Both the position numbers and the translations under genes were made by a program. The notes below the pieces were generated by a model. It saw nothing but the letters and a program-made list of their open reading frames with translations, was not told the origin of the DNA and did no database searches. This document shows, piece by piece, positions 1 to 6,486 of a stretch of DNA of 64,000 nt. The stretch is from NCBI GenBank assembly GCA_015060075.1, contig SUZE01000001.1:1-64000 (forward strand). The letters run 5' to 3'. Positions within the stretch are counted from its first letter, which is position 1, and the number at the start of each line of letters is the position of its first letter. This DNA comes from Rikenellaceae bacterium (GTDB taxonomy: Bacteria > Bacteroidota > Bacteroidia > Bacteroidales > Rikenellaceae).

Positions 1-753
1 CTTAACCTTGTTTTCGCCATCGGCCTTTGTGATGACCATCAGGTCCGCCATCTCCATAATGCCTCGCTTGATGCCCTGCAACTCATCGCCTGCACCCGAA
101 ATCTGCAAGAGGAGGAACATATCGACCATCGAGTGAACGGCCGTTTCCGACTGACCAACACCCACGGTTTCGATGAAAATCACATCAAAACCTGCCGCCT
201 CGCACAATACAACCGTTTCGCGAGTCTTGCGTGCTACGCCACCGAGTGAGCCAGCCGATGGCGAAGGGCGAATAAAGATGTCGGGGTTGTGGCAGATTGT
301 CTCCATTCGGGTTTTGTCGCCCAATATTGAGCCACCGCTACGCTCCGAAGAGGGGTCTATCGCCAACACCGCCAACTTGTGATGCAGCGATGTAACCATA
401 TTTCCGACCGCCTCAATCCAAGTCGATTTTCCTGCCCCCGGAACACCCGTGATGCCGATGCGTACCGAGTTGCCGGCATACGGAAGGCAACGTTCGATAA
501 TCTCTTGCGCTTGTGCGTAGTTGTCGGGGTTGTTGCTCTCGATAAGGGTTATCGCCTGCGAGAGAATCGTGATATTTCCTGCCAAGATACCCTCCACAAA
601 CTCGTCTGTCGTGAGTCTGCGGCGGCGTTTCTTGACAAAGTAGGGGTTTACAATCGGCTGGTCGGCAACGCCATCGGTCACCGAGAGTGCGCTGTCGTGG
701 TGAGTATCTCTGTACTCGCCTCGTTCGTAGTGGTCTATTTTAGTGAAAGACAT
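1..753 (-). CDS. meaB: MeaB/ArgK-type GTPase chaperone of methylmalonyl-CoA mutase (3' end cut by window edge)
   Basis: G-protein chaperone that loads and protects the B12 cofactor of methylmalonyl-CoA mutase in the cytoplasm, a step of the succinate-propionate route. The frame is open from an ATG at 753 to base 1 (251 codons) without a stop, so the C-terminus lies outside the window. A Walker A motif (GVPGAGKS, residues 103-110) is followed by the family-typical stretches [17 protein letters not shown] and ETVGVGQSE. The first 45 residues, rich in charged amino acids, precede the conserved fold. It lies 61 bp downstream of the GH20 gene on the same strand. The gap holds a TTAGCCAT-type near-tandem repeat (758-793). 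The decarboxylase genes of the same pathway lie at 5906-10124 on the other strand. The mutase itself is not in the window. Family assignment is secure. Confidence 0.95.
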   Translation of the reverse strand, partial: MSFTKIDHYERGEYRDTHHDSALSVTDGVADQPIVNPYFVKKRRRRLTTDEFVEGILAGNITILSQAITLIESNNPDNYAQAQEIIERCLPYAGNSVRIGITGVPGAGKSTWIEAVGNMVTSLHHKLAVLAIDPSSERSGGSILGDKTRMETICHNPDIFIRPSPSAGSLGGVARKTRETVVLCEAAGFDVIFIETVGVGQSETAVHSMVDMFLLLQISGAGDELQGIKRGIMEMADLMVITKADGENKVK

Positions 754-757
754 AATA

Positions 758-793
758 TTTAGCTATTAGCCATTAGCCGTTAGCCATTGGCTT
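758..793. repeat. Near-tandem TTAGC(C/T)ATTAGCC repeat between meaB and the GH20 gene
   Basis: Four imperfect copies of a 7-8 base unit (ttagcta, ttagcca, ttagccg, ttagcca) fill most of the 61-bp gap. It has the same style as the other short near-tandem blocks in this window (13324, 34643, 45733, 58572, 59653). No function is visible. Confidence 0.7.
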
Positions 794-814
794 TATAAAT
801 TGTTTTACTTTGTT

Positions 815-2755
815 TTAATTATCAATTTTCGGTAATCGGTACTTCAACCCTTCGACCTCGCTCCAACGACCATCTGTGCCCACCTCTACGGGTGAGAACG
901 ATACGTACCAGAATGGCGTTTTATAGTGCAGTGGAGCCTCCATCTCAATAGTGTTCCAACCCTTTTTTAACTTCAACACCGCAGGCTCACGCATCCAAAA
1001 TAACTGCTCGTTGGTCCAAGGTATATCCTGAATATCGCGGTAGCGGTATGCGCTGAAATGGTAGGCGTACTCGCCCGGGTGATTCCACGCCACAGGAGGT
1101 AAAACTTTCTCGCCATTCAAGAGGATTGTTCCTCCCGTTTCCCACTCGCCCTGCTTACCGATGCCTGCCGAACGGCGAGTAGAGCGTGAAGGAGTTTCGA
1201 AAGAGACAAATGCACGAACCTCGCACTCCTCCTCCGAGTATATCTCGGTTTTGAGGTGGGCAACCATCTTTTCACTCGGTTCAACGCCATTTGCTAATGC
1301 CAAAGCGTGGAGGTGTAATGAACCACCATAAGCAGGTACCCACTTCATCTGCTCTTTTGGCGTACCTTGTGGCTGTGGAATGGTTACCAACCACGGAATA
1401 TGGGCATTCGCCACCCAGCGGACATGCCAATCTCGAAGCAAATTGTCACGATGATATATCATCTTCTGCTCGAACGCTACAAGCGCTTTGTGTGCCTCTG
1501 TTTCGGGCGATGGCAATAACGCCTCAAAATCTACGCCACTGCCTTTACCTCCCACCCAAGCACGCTCGGTGTAAGGCAATAACGAGATGGGTACTGCATT
1601 TATCGGAAATAGTTGCTCCTCGTTTTCCAAACGAACATCGTTCCAAAGGCATAGAATACCGCCCAAGGCGTGTCCGTCATATCGCTCTGCTCCGCAGAGT
1701 TGGCGAAGGAAGTAACGCGATACATTATTTATAGGGCTGCCGTGGTTGAGATAACCCATTGAAGCATCGATAAGTGGGTGCTTTTGTAGTAGGCTCAAAT
1801 CATCTTTGCCATACTTTACAGTCTCCATTATATTTGCTCTACGCCCCTCCATAGCACGGACGCTCTGCAAAATGGCATCTTTTGACGATGGAGTGATTCC
1901 GGGGTCCCAAATTACGGTTTTGCGATTGTGTTTTGCCAAAATCTCCTCGTAGTGGCGCACAAAGCCCTCGGCATCGTCAATCTTACGGCGTACCTCGTCA
2001 GAGCCAAGGTGGATATACGGGCACTCCTCAGGGCTAATTTCGGTCAAAAACTCCTCGAACAATACATCGAGAATCTTCATTCCGCAAGGGTCCTCCATCT
2101 GAAAGCCGAAGATTGTCCAGAAGTACTCACTATGGCTCGGAATGTCGATTTCGGGGATAACTAAAATTCCTCGCTCTTTGGCGTAGGCGATAACCTCGTG
2201 TATCTCCTTGTAGGTGTAGAATTTTCCCGGAGTGCGAGTCTGCTGCTGGTAGCGGGCAGCGTTCAGTACAGGGTATGCTCGACACTCGATACGCCATGCA
2301 GGGTTGTCGGTCAAATGCCAATGAAATACATTCAGTTTATACGCCGAAAGAAGGTCCAAATCCTTTTTGAGATTCTCCACCGAACGGAAATTGCGACCGC
2401 AGTCGTACATGTAACCTCGTATCGGAAATGCAGGATAATCTTTAATCTTGACAACGGGGACTTCGCCGTTTGCGTCTTTGAGTTGCGCAAGTGTTGCCTT
2501 AGCCCAGACCATTCCCTGTGCTGTTTTTGAGCAGAGATGGGCGGTAGAGCCTTTGATTTCTATGGTGTAGCCCTCGTCAGGCAGGTTTGATGACGCATCG
2601 ATACGCTCGTCTATATGTGTTAGCGAAACCTTTTTGTTGCTCTTGCAACTCATCTCAACAGGCGTTGGGATAACCATCTGTGCAACGGCGTTGTTTATGA
2701 CAATTACCGATGCAAATAGGGATATAAGAGCAGATAGGATAGTAGTTCTTCTCAT
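815..2755 (-). CDS. Glycoside hydrolase family 20 beta-N-acetylhexosaminidase, secreted
   Basis: Removes terminal beta-linked GlcNAc or GalNAc from glycans, probably host or diet glycoproteins. An N-terminal signal peptide (hydrophobic residues 5-26) is followed by a GH20 N-terminal domain (about 27-107), then the catalytic TIM barrel that begins at KDYPAFPIRGYMYDCGR. The GH20 signature H-L-G-S-D-E is present, and D253-E254 is the catalytic pair for substrate-assisted hydrolysis. FHWHLTDN (about 144-151) is another conserved barrel strand. The last 150 residues form a beta-rich module. Length (646 aa) is normal for secreted Bacteroidota GH20. It starts 6 bp after the stop of the thioredoxin-fold gene and is probably cotranscribed with it from the promoter at 3268. 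The substrate is not deducible from sequence. Confidence 0.93.
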   Translation of the reverse strand: MRRTTILSALISLFASVIVINNAVAQMVIPTPVEMSCKSNKKVSLTHIDERIDASSNLPDEGYTIEIKGSTAHLCSKTAQGMVWAKATLAQLKDANGEVPVVKIKDYPAFPIRGYMYDCGRNFRSVENLKKDLDLLSAYKLNVFHWHLTDNPAWRIECRAYPVLNAARYQQQTRTPGKFYTYKEIHEVIAYAKERGILVIPEIDIPSHSEYFWTIFGFQMEDPCGMKILDVLFEEFLTEISPEECPYIHLGSDEVRRKIDDAEGFVRHYEEILAKHNRKTVIWDPGITPSSKDAILQSVRAMEGRRANIMETVKYGKDDLSLLQKHPLIDASMGYLNHGSPINNVSRYFLRQLCGAERYDGHALGGILCLWNDVRLENEEQLFPINAVPISLLPYTERAWVGGKGSGVDFEALLPSPETEAHKALVAFEQKMIYHRDNLLRDWHVRWVANAHIPWLVTIPQPQGTPKEQMKWVPAYGGSLHLHALALANGVEPSEKMVAHLKTEIYSEEECEVRAFVSFETPSRSTRRSAGIGKQGEWETGGTILLNGEKVLPPVAWNHPGEYAYHFSAYRYRDIQDIPWTNEQLFWMREPAVLKLKKGWNTIEMEAPLHYKTPFWYVSFSPVEVGTDGRWSEVEGLKYRLPKIDN

Positions 2756-2761
2756 GTGGCT

Positions 2762-3241
2762 CTATTTTTTCTTTGTTGTTACAAATTCTTCAATCATCTG
2801 TCGGTCGAGCCGTTGAGGGTTTCCAAACCATAACGCCCGATTTTTGTGGTCGAGAATTACGGCGTAAGGGGCATAATTCACTCCGAAGGAGGTGCGAATA
2901 CGCTCATCATCGACAATAACGCCCGAACGCTCGTTTATGTGGTGTGTAACCCACTCGTCAATCTCGGTTGCACTTTGGTGAGAAACCAGAACAAATGCCA
3001 CATTGTCAAACGAGTTGATAATCCCATATATACGCTCTGCGGATTTTCGGCAAGGAAGGCTTGCCGAGTGGATAAATTCGATGTATGTAAGGTCGCTCTT
3101 TTGGGGCTGATTGCCATTGAGCCACTTTGCCTTTTTTATGCGTGGAGTACGCTCACCGAGCGATATGGTCTGCGCCTCGGCATTTGATACTGAAAGCAAA
3201 CCGACAACTGCCACCGCTATATATACGATAAATCTCTTCAT
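2762..3241 (-). CDS. Secreted thioredoxin-fold protein with one active-site cysteine
   Basis: 159-aa protein with an N-terminal signal peptide ending near NAEAQ (residue 24). The remainder resembles a compact thioredoxin fold: a beta strand YIEFIHSAS followed by LPCRKS where a CxxC would normally stand, then a strand FVLVSH, and a cis-proline region NYAPYAVI before DHKNRALWFGNP. The first cysteine of CxxC is replaced by Ser/Leu, so it cannot be an ordinary dithiol reductase. It could be a monothiol or non-catalytic member of the TlpA/peroxiredoxin-like group. It is the first gene of a two-gene unit with the GH20 enzyme. The promoter on the minus strand reads TTG (3298-3296), a 20-base spacer and TATCTTTG (3275-3268). 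The fold assignment is inference from short motifs. Confidence 0.7.
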   Translation of the reverse strand: MKRFIVYIAVAVVGLLSVSNAEAQTISLGERTPRIKKAKWLNGNQPQKSDLTYIEFIHSASLPCRKSAERIYGIINSFDNVAFVLVSHQSATEIDEWVTHHINERSGVIVDDERIRTSFGVNYAPYAVILDHKNRALWFGNPQRLDRQMIEEFVTTKKK

Positions 3242-3267
3242 CTCTCTGCAAAAATCCTAATCAACTA

Positions 3268-3298
3268 CAAAGATATAATTTTTTGGGTGAAAGTCCAA
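3268..3298 (-). promoter_or_regulatory. Bacteroidota-type promoter of the thioredoxin-fold/GH20 unit
   Basis: On the minus strand, TTG at 3298-3296, 20 bases, then TATCTTTG at 3275-3268. This matches the -33 / TAnnTTTG consensus, with transcription expected near 3265 and a leader of about 24 bases. Confidence 0.7.
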
Positions 3299-3299
3299 A

Positions 3300-3535
3300 A
3301 GAAAAATATTTAGGCGATATCCGCTTTTGTGTTGTAAACAAAGTCTTTCCGAGCGAATGAAATAGGCGTGTGAATCTTCCATATATTTTTTAAGTGAAAA
3401 AAGTGGGAGATTGTCGCAGTCGCTACGCTCCTTCACAATGAACGCTATGAGCGTATCAATAACACAAAAGTAGATAATTCTGAAATATTTCGATAGATGA
3501 TGTGTTGTTTTGATAAAAAGTTTGTATATTTGCAT
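3300..3535. other. AT-rich gap between the divergent GH20 unit and the 6S-like RNA
   Basis: About 235 bp without a convincing gene. A minus-strand open frame (3257-3571) has no homology that I recognise and overlaps two promoters. The right end carries the promoter of the structured RNA: TATATTTG at 3525-3532 on the plus strand, with a TTG at 3505-3507. Confidence 0.5.
3525..3532 (+). promoter_or_regulatory. TAnnTTTG -7 element ahead of the structured RNA
   Basis: TATATTTG matches the Bacteroidota -7 consensus exactly. Transcription would begin near 3535. The best -33 candidate (TTG, 3505-3507) is spaced 17 bases, slightly short of the usual 19-21. Confidence 0.55.
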
Positions 3536-3800
3536 TATAATAACCGAAAAAATTGATTGCCTATGAAGCATAGCGTATAGTTAGATACGCACAATTTAGA
3601 CATATTACAGGAAAAGCATTTTGATTTATTCAATCTCTGACAGAAGTTTGGCGACTTACATAGAGAAAACGGAATAGCAATTGAAGTGCTCACGCATTAG
3701 GCGTGGGCTTTTTGCTGTTTCGATTCCGTTGGGTTACGCCAAACACCCTGTCAGAGCGAGATACATAAAGTACCGCGCTTTTTTTTGTGCGTATCCGAAC
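3536..3800 (+). ncRNA. ssrS: Long rod-shaped structured RNA, probably 6S RNA (RNA polymerase mimic)
   Basis: The region folds into one long hairpin. Perfect nested pairings are 3584-3592 with 3787-3795, 3635-3643 with 3748-3756, 3646-3653 with 3737-3744, 3668-3675 with 3723-3730, 3676-3680 with 3712-3716, and a terminal hairpin 3688-3695 with 3701-3708 around ATTAG. Between the closing stem and the upper rod lies a large internal loop (3593-3634 and 3757-3786). A closing stem, a large central bubble and an interrupted terminal rod are the known architecture of 6S RNA, which binds the housekeeping RNA polymerase as an open-promoter mimic. The length of about 200-260 nt also fits. The 5' end is set by the -7 element at 3525. 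The 3' end is uncertain: a U run (3779-3786) lies inside the bubble. A competing small hairpin (3574-3578 with 3585-3589) overlaps the closing stem. It could instead be a leader of the downstream genes. Confidence 0.6.
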
Positions 3801-3878
3801 CCTCTTGAAAGGTACAACGGAGCAACCCGAAAAGCCGTAAGTGAGTAGGGGGAATAAATTAATTAAAACTTAAAGATT

Positions 3879-4277
3879 ATGAAAAAGATTTTATTGATGT
3901 TAATGCTTGTGTTTGGAGTATCCTTTGTTATTTCAGCTAGTAATGTCAATTCACAAGACAAAAAAACTTATAGTTCCGGAAAAGTGGTTGTAATTGGTAG
4001 CGGAAGGTACTATGAGATTATTGACAATGTAAATCATGTTTGTATTTACCTAGAAATAGAGGAGGAAAAAACATCAAGAGGAACGTTTTATCATTTGATG
4101 TGCGAAAATAAGGTTACCAAAAACGTCACAAAGACGGCATTGAAAGGAGCTGTGGCTTCTATTGTAACGGCAGTGGCTTCTCCTTCTGGTGCTGCAGCTC
4201 CTGCTATTGGAGCCGTTGCATGGGATATTGCAGGAGGTATTTATGATGAAGCATGTGACTATTACGGAAATAGATAG
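3879..4277 (+). CDS. Small secreted protein with Ala/Gly-rich hydrophobic C-terminal half, unknown function
   Basis: 132 aa, not recognised. Residues 1-20 form a clear signal peptide (MKKILLMLMLVFGVSFVISA). A short beta-rich middle part (SSGKVVVIGSGRYYEIID) is followed by an Ala/Gly/Val-rich amphipathic or membrane-seeking stretch (about residues 88-120, with GxxxS and AxxxG spacing) and a polar end with two acidic Cys-containing turns. The coding sequence is AT-rich, with AGA/AGG and TTA codons rarer in neighbouring housekeeping genes. It is the first gene of a four-gene run (3879-5570) that starts about 80 bp after the 6S-like RNA. The composition of the C-terminal half resembles glycine-zipper or bacteriocin-like peptides, but that is only a resemblance. 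Confidence 0.7.
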   Translation: MKKILLMLMLVFGVSFVISASNVNSQDKKTYSSGKVVVIGSGRYYEIIDNVNHVCIYLEIEEEKTSRGTFYHLMCENKVTKNVTKTALKGAVASIVTAVASPSGAAAPAIGAVAWDIAGGIYDEACDYYGNR

Positions 4278-4287
4278 TTGTAATTAA

Positions 4288-4704
4288 ATGTTCAATCGAG
4301 TCAGTATATCCGCATTGCTACTGTTGGCAGGCGCTTTGATTTATGCCACTTGTCGGCAGGAGGTGTTGTTTTTAATGCCTATTAGTCCGGAATTGTTGGC
4401 GAAAATCAAAATTGAGGTAGATTATGCCAATTGTGGTCCAATCACAAGTTGGATAATCTTCTGTTTGCCCGATGCATTGTGGTATATGGCTCTACTCATC
4501 TTTCAATTGGAGTTGTGCGATGGAGGGTTTATGGAGAAAACTATATTTGTACTCTCCATTGCACTTCCATTTATATTAGAGACAATGCAATGGTTGGGCA
4601 TAATGCCCGGAACATTTGATTGGCTCGATGTGTTAACTTATTTAATAACCCTAACGATTTTAGTATTATGTCAAAGAAAGCAGTTGCGTCAATTTTTGTG
4701 CTGA
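4288..4704 (+). CDS. Small integral membrane protein, VanZ-like
   Basis: 138 aa with four predicted membrane segments (about residues 7-22, 53-73, 80-100 and 116-132). The arrangement LPDALWYMALL... ILETMQWLGIMPGTFDWLDVLTY matches the VanZ-like pattern of a conserved E-xxQ in helix 3 followed by G-x-(F/R)-D-x-x-D before helix 4. VanZ-family proteins are inner-membrane proteins linked to resistance to some glycopeptides and lipopeptides. Their biochemistry is unresolved. It lies 10 bp after the small secreted protein gene. Its last 37 bases overlap the next gene, so the two are probably translationally coupled. Family membership is inferred from pattern and topology only. Confidence 0.65.
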   Translation: MFNRVSISALLLLAGALIYATCRQEVLFLMPISPELLAKIKIEVDYANCGPITSWIIFCLPDALWYMALLIFQLELCDGGFMEKTIFVLSIALPFILETMQWLGIMPGTFDWLDVLTYLITLTILVLCQRKQLRQFLC

Positions 4705-4817
4705 TATTATTTGTGATTATTGCAGTGGCAAGTTCTTCGGCAAGCAAGGTGTCGGAAGATTCGGCTTACGACTTCGGTTATGGAGTTGGGCGAGTAATTA
4801 GAGATATTTCAAATTAA
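4668..4817 (+). CDS. 49-residue single-pass membrane or secreted peptide
   Basis: The start is set at the ATG at 4668, because that gives a normal Lys-rich N-terminus (MSKKAVAS) and a hydrophobic stretch (residues 6-23). The longer frame from 4620 adds 16 residues that only mirror the overlapping gene. After the membrane or signal segment come a serine-rich linker and a short tail, DSAYDFGYGVGRVIRDISN. It overlaps the VanZ-like gene by 37 bases in another frame and ends 6 bp before the next start, so it is embedded in the operon. I do not recognise the family. The size and context make a small membrane partner or a secreted peptide equally possible. Confidence 0.55.
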   Translation: MSKKAVASIFVLILFVIIAVASSSASKVSEDSAYDFGYGVGRVIRDISN

Positions 4818-4823
4818 CTATCC

Positions 4824-5570
4824 ATGAAGAAATTTGCCTATGTGGTGGTTGTTTTTTCAATCGCCTTAGTTTTCGCATCTTGTAATTCGCCCTCGCCTCG
4901 CATACCTGATATGATATTTGTGGAGGGTGGAATAGGCGTGTTCGGTAGCGATACAACGGATGCAGACAGAGATGAAATGCCTATGCGAGATGTGATAATA
5001 AAACCTTTTTACATCTCAAAATTCGAGATAACACAATCTCAGTGGGCTTACATAATGAAGACAAATCCTTCTATTTTTGTGGGAGAAGATAGGCCTGTGG
5101 AGTGTGTGTCGTGGTTTGAAGTGCAGGATTATATAAAAAAATTGAATGAAAGGACGGGTAGAAAATATCGTCTTCCTACTGAATTAGAATGGGAATATGC
5201 TGCACGAGGAGGTAGGTTTCAAAAGAAGTACAGATATAGTGGTAGCAATGAGTGTAATTGGGTTGCTTGGTGGCGAGAAAATTCGGAGTATGGCACATCT
5301 CCAGTTGGACAAAAACTACCAAATAGACTCGGTTTATACGATATGACCGGTAATGTCCACGAATGGTGTGCAAATGAATATGATAGCTTGATGTATAGCA
5401 GAGAAAAAATTGCACCGACTATCTGTTCTTATACAAGTTTGGAGGTCGTTGTGAGAGGCGGAGATTGGCAGAGTTCAAAACAACATTTGCGCATTGCAAA
5501 TCGTAATCATATATCGCCTTATATTCGAAATGCGGGAGTGGGTTTTAGGTTGGTAATGGATGTAGAATAA
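4824..5570 (+). CDS. Lipoprotein with a formylglycine-generating-enzyme-like (SUMF1) domain, non-catalytic
   Basis: 248 aa. A lipoprotein signal (LVFASC, Cys20) is followed by one complete FGE-sulfatase/SUMF1 domain. The conserved blocks are FYISKFEITQSQW (62-74), PVECVSWFEVQDY (91-103), YRLPTELEWEYAARGG (115-130), GNVHEWC, VVRGGDW and GVGFRLV at the end. True formylglycine-generating enzymes carry a copper-binding cysteine pair near the C-terminal block. Here the stretch around HLRIANRNH lacks cysteine, so sulfatase activation is not expected. Non-catalytic SUMF1 domains are common in Bacteroidota, for example in gliding/T9SS lipoproteins of the GldK type and in phage receptor-binding proteins. 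It is the last gene of the 3879-5570 run and is followed by a strong terminator (5592-5637). No sulfatase gene lies nearby. Confidence 0.85.
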   Translation: MKKFAYVVVVFSIALVFASCNSPSPRIPDMIFVEGGIGVFGSDTTDADRDEMPMRDVIIKPFYISKFEITQSQWAYIMKTNPSIFVGEDRPVECVSWFEVQDYIKKLNERTGRKYRLPTELEWEYAARGGRFQKKYRYSGSNECNWVAWWRENSEYGTSPVGQKLPNRLGLYDMTGNVHEWCANEYDSLMYSREKIAPTICSYTSLEVVVRGGDWQSSKQHLRIANRNHISPYIRNAGVGFRLVMDVE

Positions 5571-5591
5571 TCGAGTGTTTAAGAGTGTTTT

Positions 5592-5637
5592 TAGGCAAAG
5601 CAAAATTCAATAGATTTTTGTTTTGCCTAGTTTTTTT
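5592..5637 (+). terminator. Intrinsic terminator after the SUMF1 lipoprotein gene
   Basis: A 14-bp stem (5592-5605 with 5616-5629, one G-U pair) is followed by eight consecutive T residues (5631-5637 and adjoining). It closes the 3879-5570 unit and makes the open frame starting at 5623 implausible. Confidence 0.8.
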
Positions 5638-5678
5638 GTTATTTATTTCACAAAAGGCGAAAAGTTTTCCGAAAAGTG

Positions 5679-5709
5679 TTGTCTATTTTCAGAGAAAATA
5701 CTATCTTTG
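5679..5709 (+). promoter_or_regulatory. Promoter of the methylmalonyl-CoA epimerase/decarboxylase locus
   Basis: TTG (5679-5681), 20 bases, TATCTTTG (5702-5709). Transcription is expected at about 5712, giving a leader of about 190 bases before mce that contains the palindromic element at 5741-5828. Confidence 0.75.
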
Positions 5710-5740
5710 TGGAGTTTGAGCAATAAGAGCGCTCAAAAGG

Positions 5741-5828
5741 GCAATTTCTGCGTTACGCTTGCGCTTGAAATCCTCACATACGCCCAAGTATGCTGTGGTT
5801 TCAATCGCTTCGCAAGCCTTGAAATTCC
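5741..5828 (+). repeat. Palindromic element, copy 1 (leader of mce)
   Basis: An imperfect inverted repeat of about 88 bp centred near 5785. The tip stem is CATAC/GTATG, with a 3/4-base internal loop TCA/CTGT closed by CC/GG, then TTGAAA/TTTCAA and further arms down to AATTTC/GAAATT. The same layout recurs at 6320, 10147 and 29671. Confidence 0.8.
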
Positions 5829-5905
5829 ACCTTTTTATTCGCTCTTCTTATCTCAAACAAGAGAATAAGTAAACATTTTTCTTTAACCAAATAAAAACTA
5901 AAACT

Positions 5906-6310
5906 ATGAAAGTATCTCACATTGAGCATCTCGGCATCGCAGTTAAGAGCCTTGATGAGGCGATTCCTTATTGGGAGGGCGCACTCGGATTGAAGTGTTA
6001 CAAAATCGAAGAGGTTGCAGACCAGAAGGTTCGCACAGCATTCTTTATGCTTGGTCAGACCAAGATTGAGTTGTTGGAGCCTACTTCGGAGGATTCGACA
6101 GTTGCAAAGTATATCGAGAACAAGGGCGTTGGTATCCACCACATGGCTCTCGCCGTTGAGAATCTCGAGGAGCAGATGGCTGACGCTGAGGCTAAGGGCC
6201 TCCGTCTTATCGACAAGGCTCCACGCAAGGGTGCTGACGATATGACTATCGCATTCCTTCACCCAAAGAGCACACAGGGTATCTTGACCGAACTCTGCGA
6301 AAAGAAATAA
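5906..6310 (+). CDS. mce: Methylmalonyl-CoA epimerase
   Basis: Interconverts (R)- and (S)-methylmalonyl-CoA, linking methylmalonyl-CoA mutase to the decarboxylase encoded downstream. 134 aa, the normal size for this vicinal-oxygen-chelate (glyoxalase-fold) enzyme. The opening HIEHLGIAVKSLDEAI carries the first metal-binding His of the family. The second half has GVGIHHMALAVENLEEQM, the second His block. ILTELCEKK ends the chain with the usual metal-binding Glu region. It is followed by a 176-bp gap holding palindromic element copy 3, then by the decarboxylase alpha gene. This context agrees with a propionate-forming pathway together with MeaB. Confidence 0.96.
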   Translation: MKVSHIEHLGIAVKSLDEAIPYWEGALGLKCYKIEEVADQKVRTAFFMLGQTKIELLEPTSEDSTVAKYIENKGVGIHHMALAVENLEEQMADAEAKGLRLIDKAPRKGADDMTIAFLHPKSTQGILTELCEKK

Positions 6311-6319
6311 AAACCGTTC

Positions 6320-6422
6320 TGATTGGCTCTTTTTGCACGAATGTGTCGGACGCCAAAATGCTCACATAGGTTTACTATGCTGCGCTTTTGTCGCCTAACA
6401 TCGCACAAAAATAGCTCAATCA
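6320..6422 (+). repeat. Palindromic element, copy between mce and mmdA
   Basis: Inverted repeat centred near 6372. The tip stem is CATAG/CTATG, the internal loop TCA/CTGC closed by GC/GC, then CAAAA/TTTTG and outer arms reaching TGATTGG... and ...CTCAATCA. The tip stem differs from copy 1 by a paired change (C-G to G-C). Confidence 0.8.
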
Positions 6423-6486
6423 TTTACGATTTTTGGGGATTTTAAGAACTTGAACAAATCAAAATTTTCAAAATAGAAAAATAGCT

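Noticed and set aside
3257..3571. Minus-strand open frame of 104 codons
   Set aside because: It crosses the promoters at 3268 and 3525 and the start of the structured RNA. No recognisable sequence.
4824..5570. SUMF1 lipoprotein as an active formylglycine-generating enzyme
   Set aside because: The C-terminal block lacks the cysteine pair needed for catalysis, and there is no sulfatase gene nearby.
5623..5868. Open frame of 81 codons after the SUMF1 gene
   Set aside because: It starts inside a strong terminator and runs through the mce promoter and a palindromic element. The product looks random.
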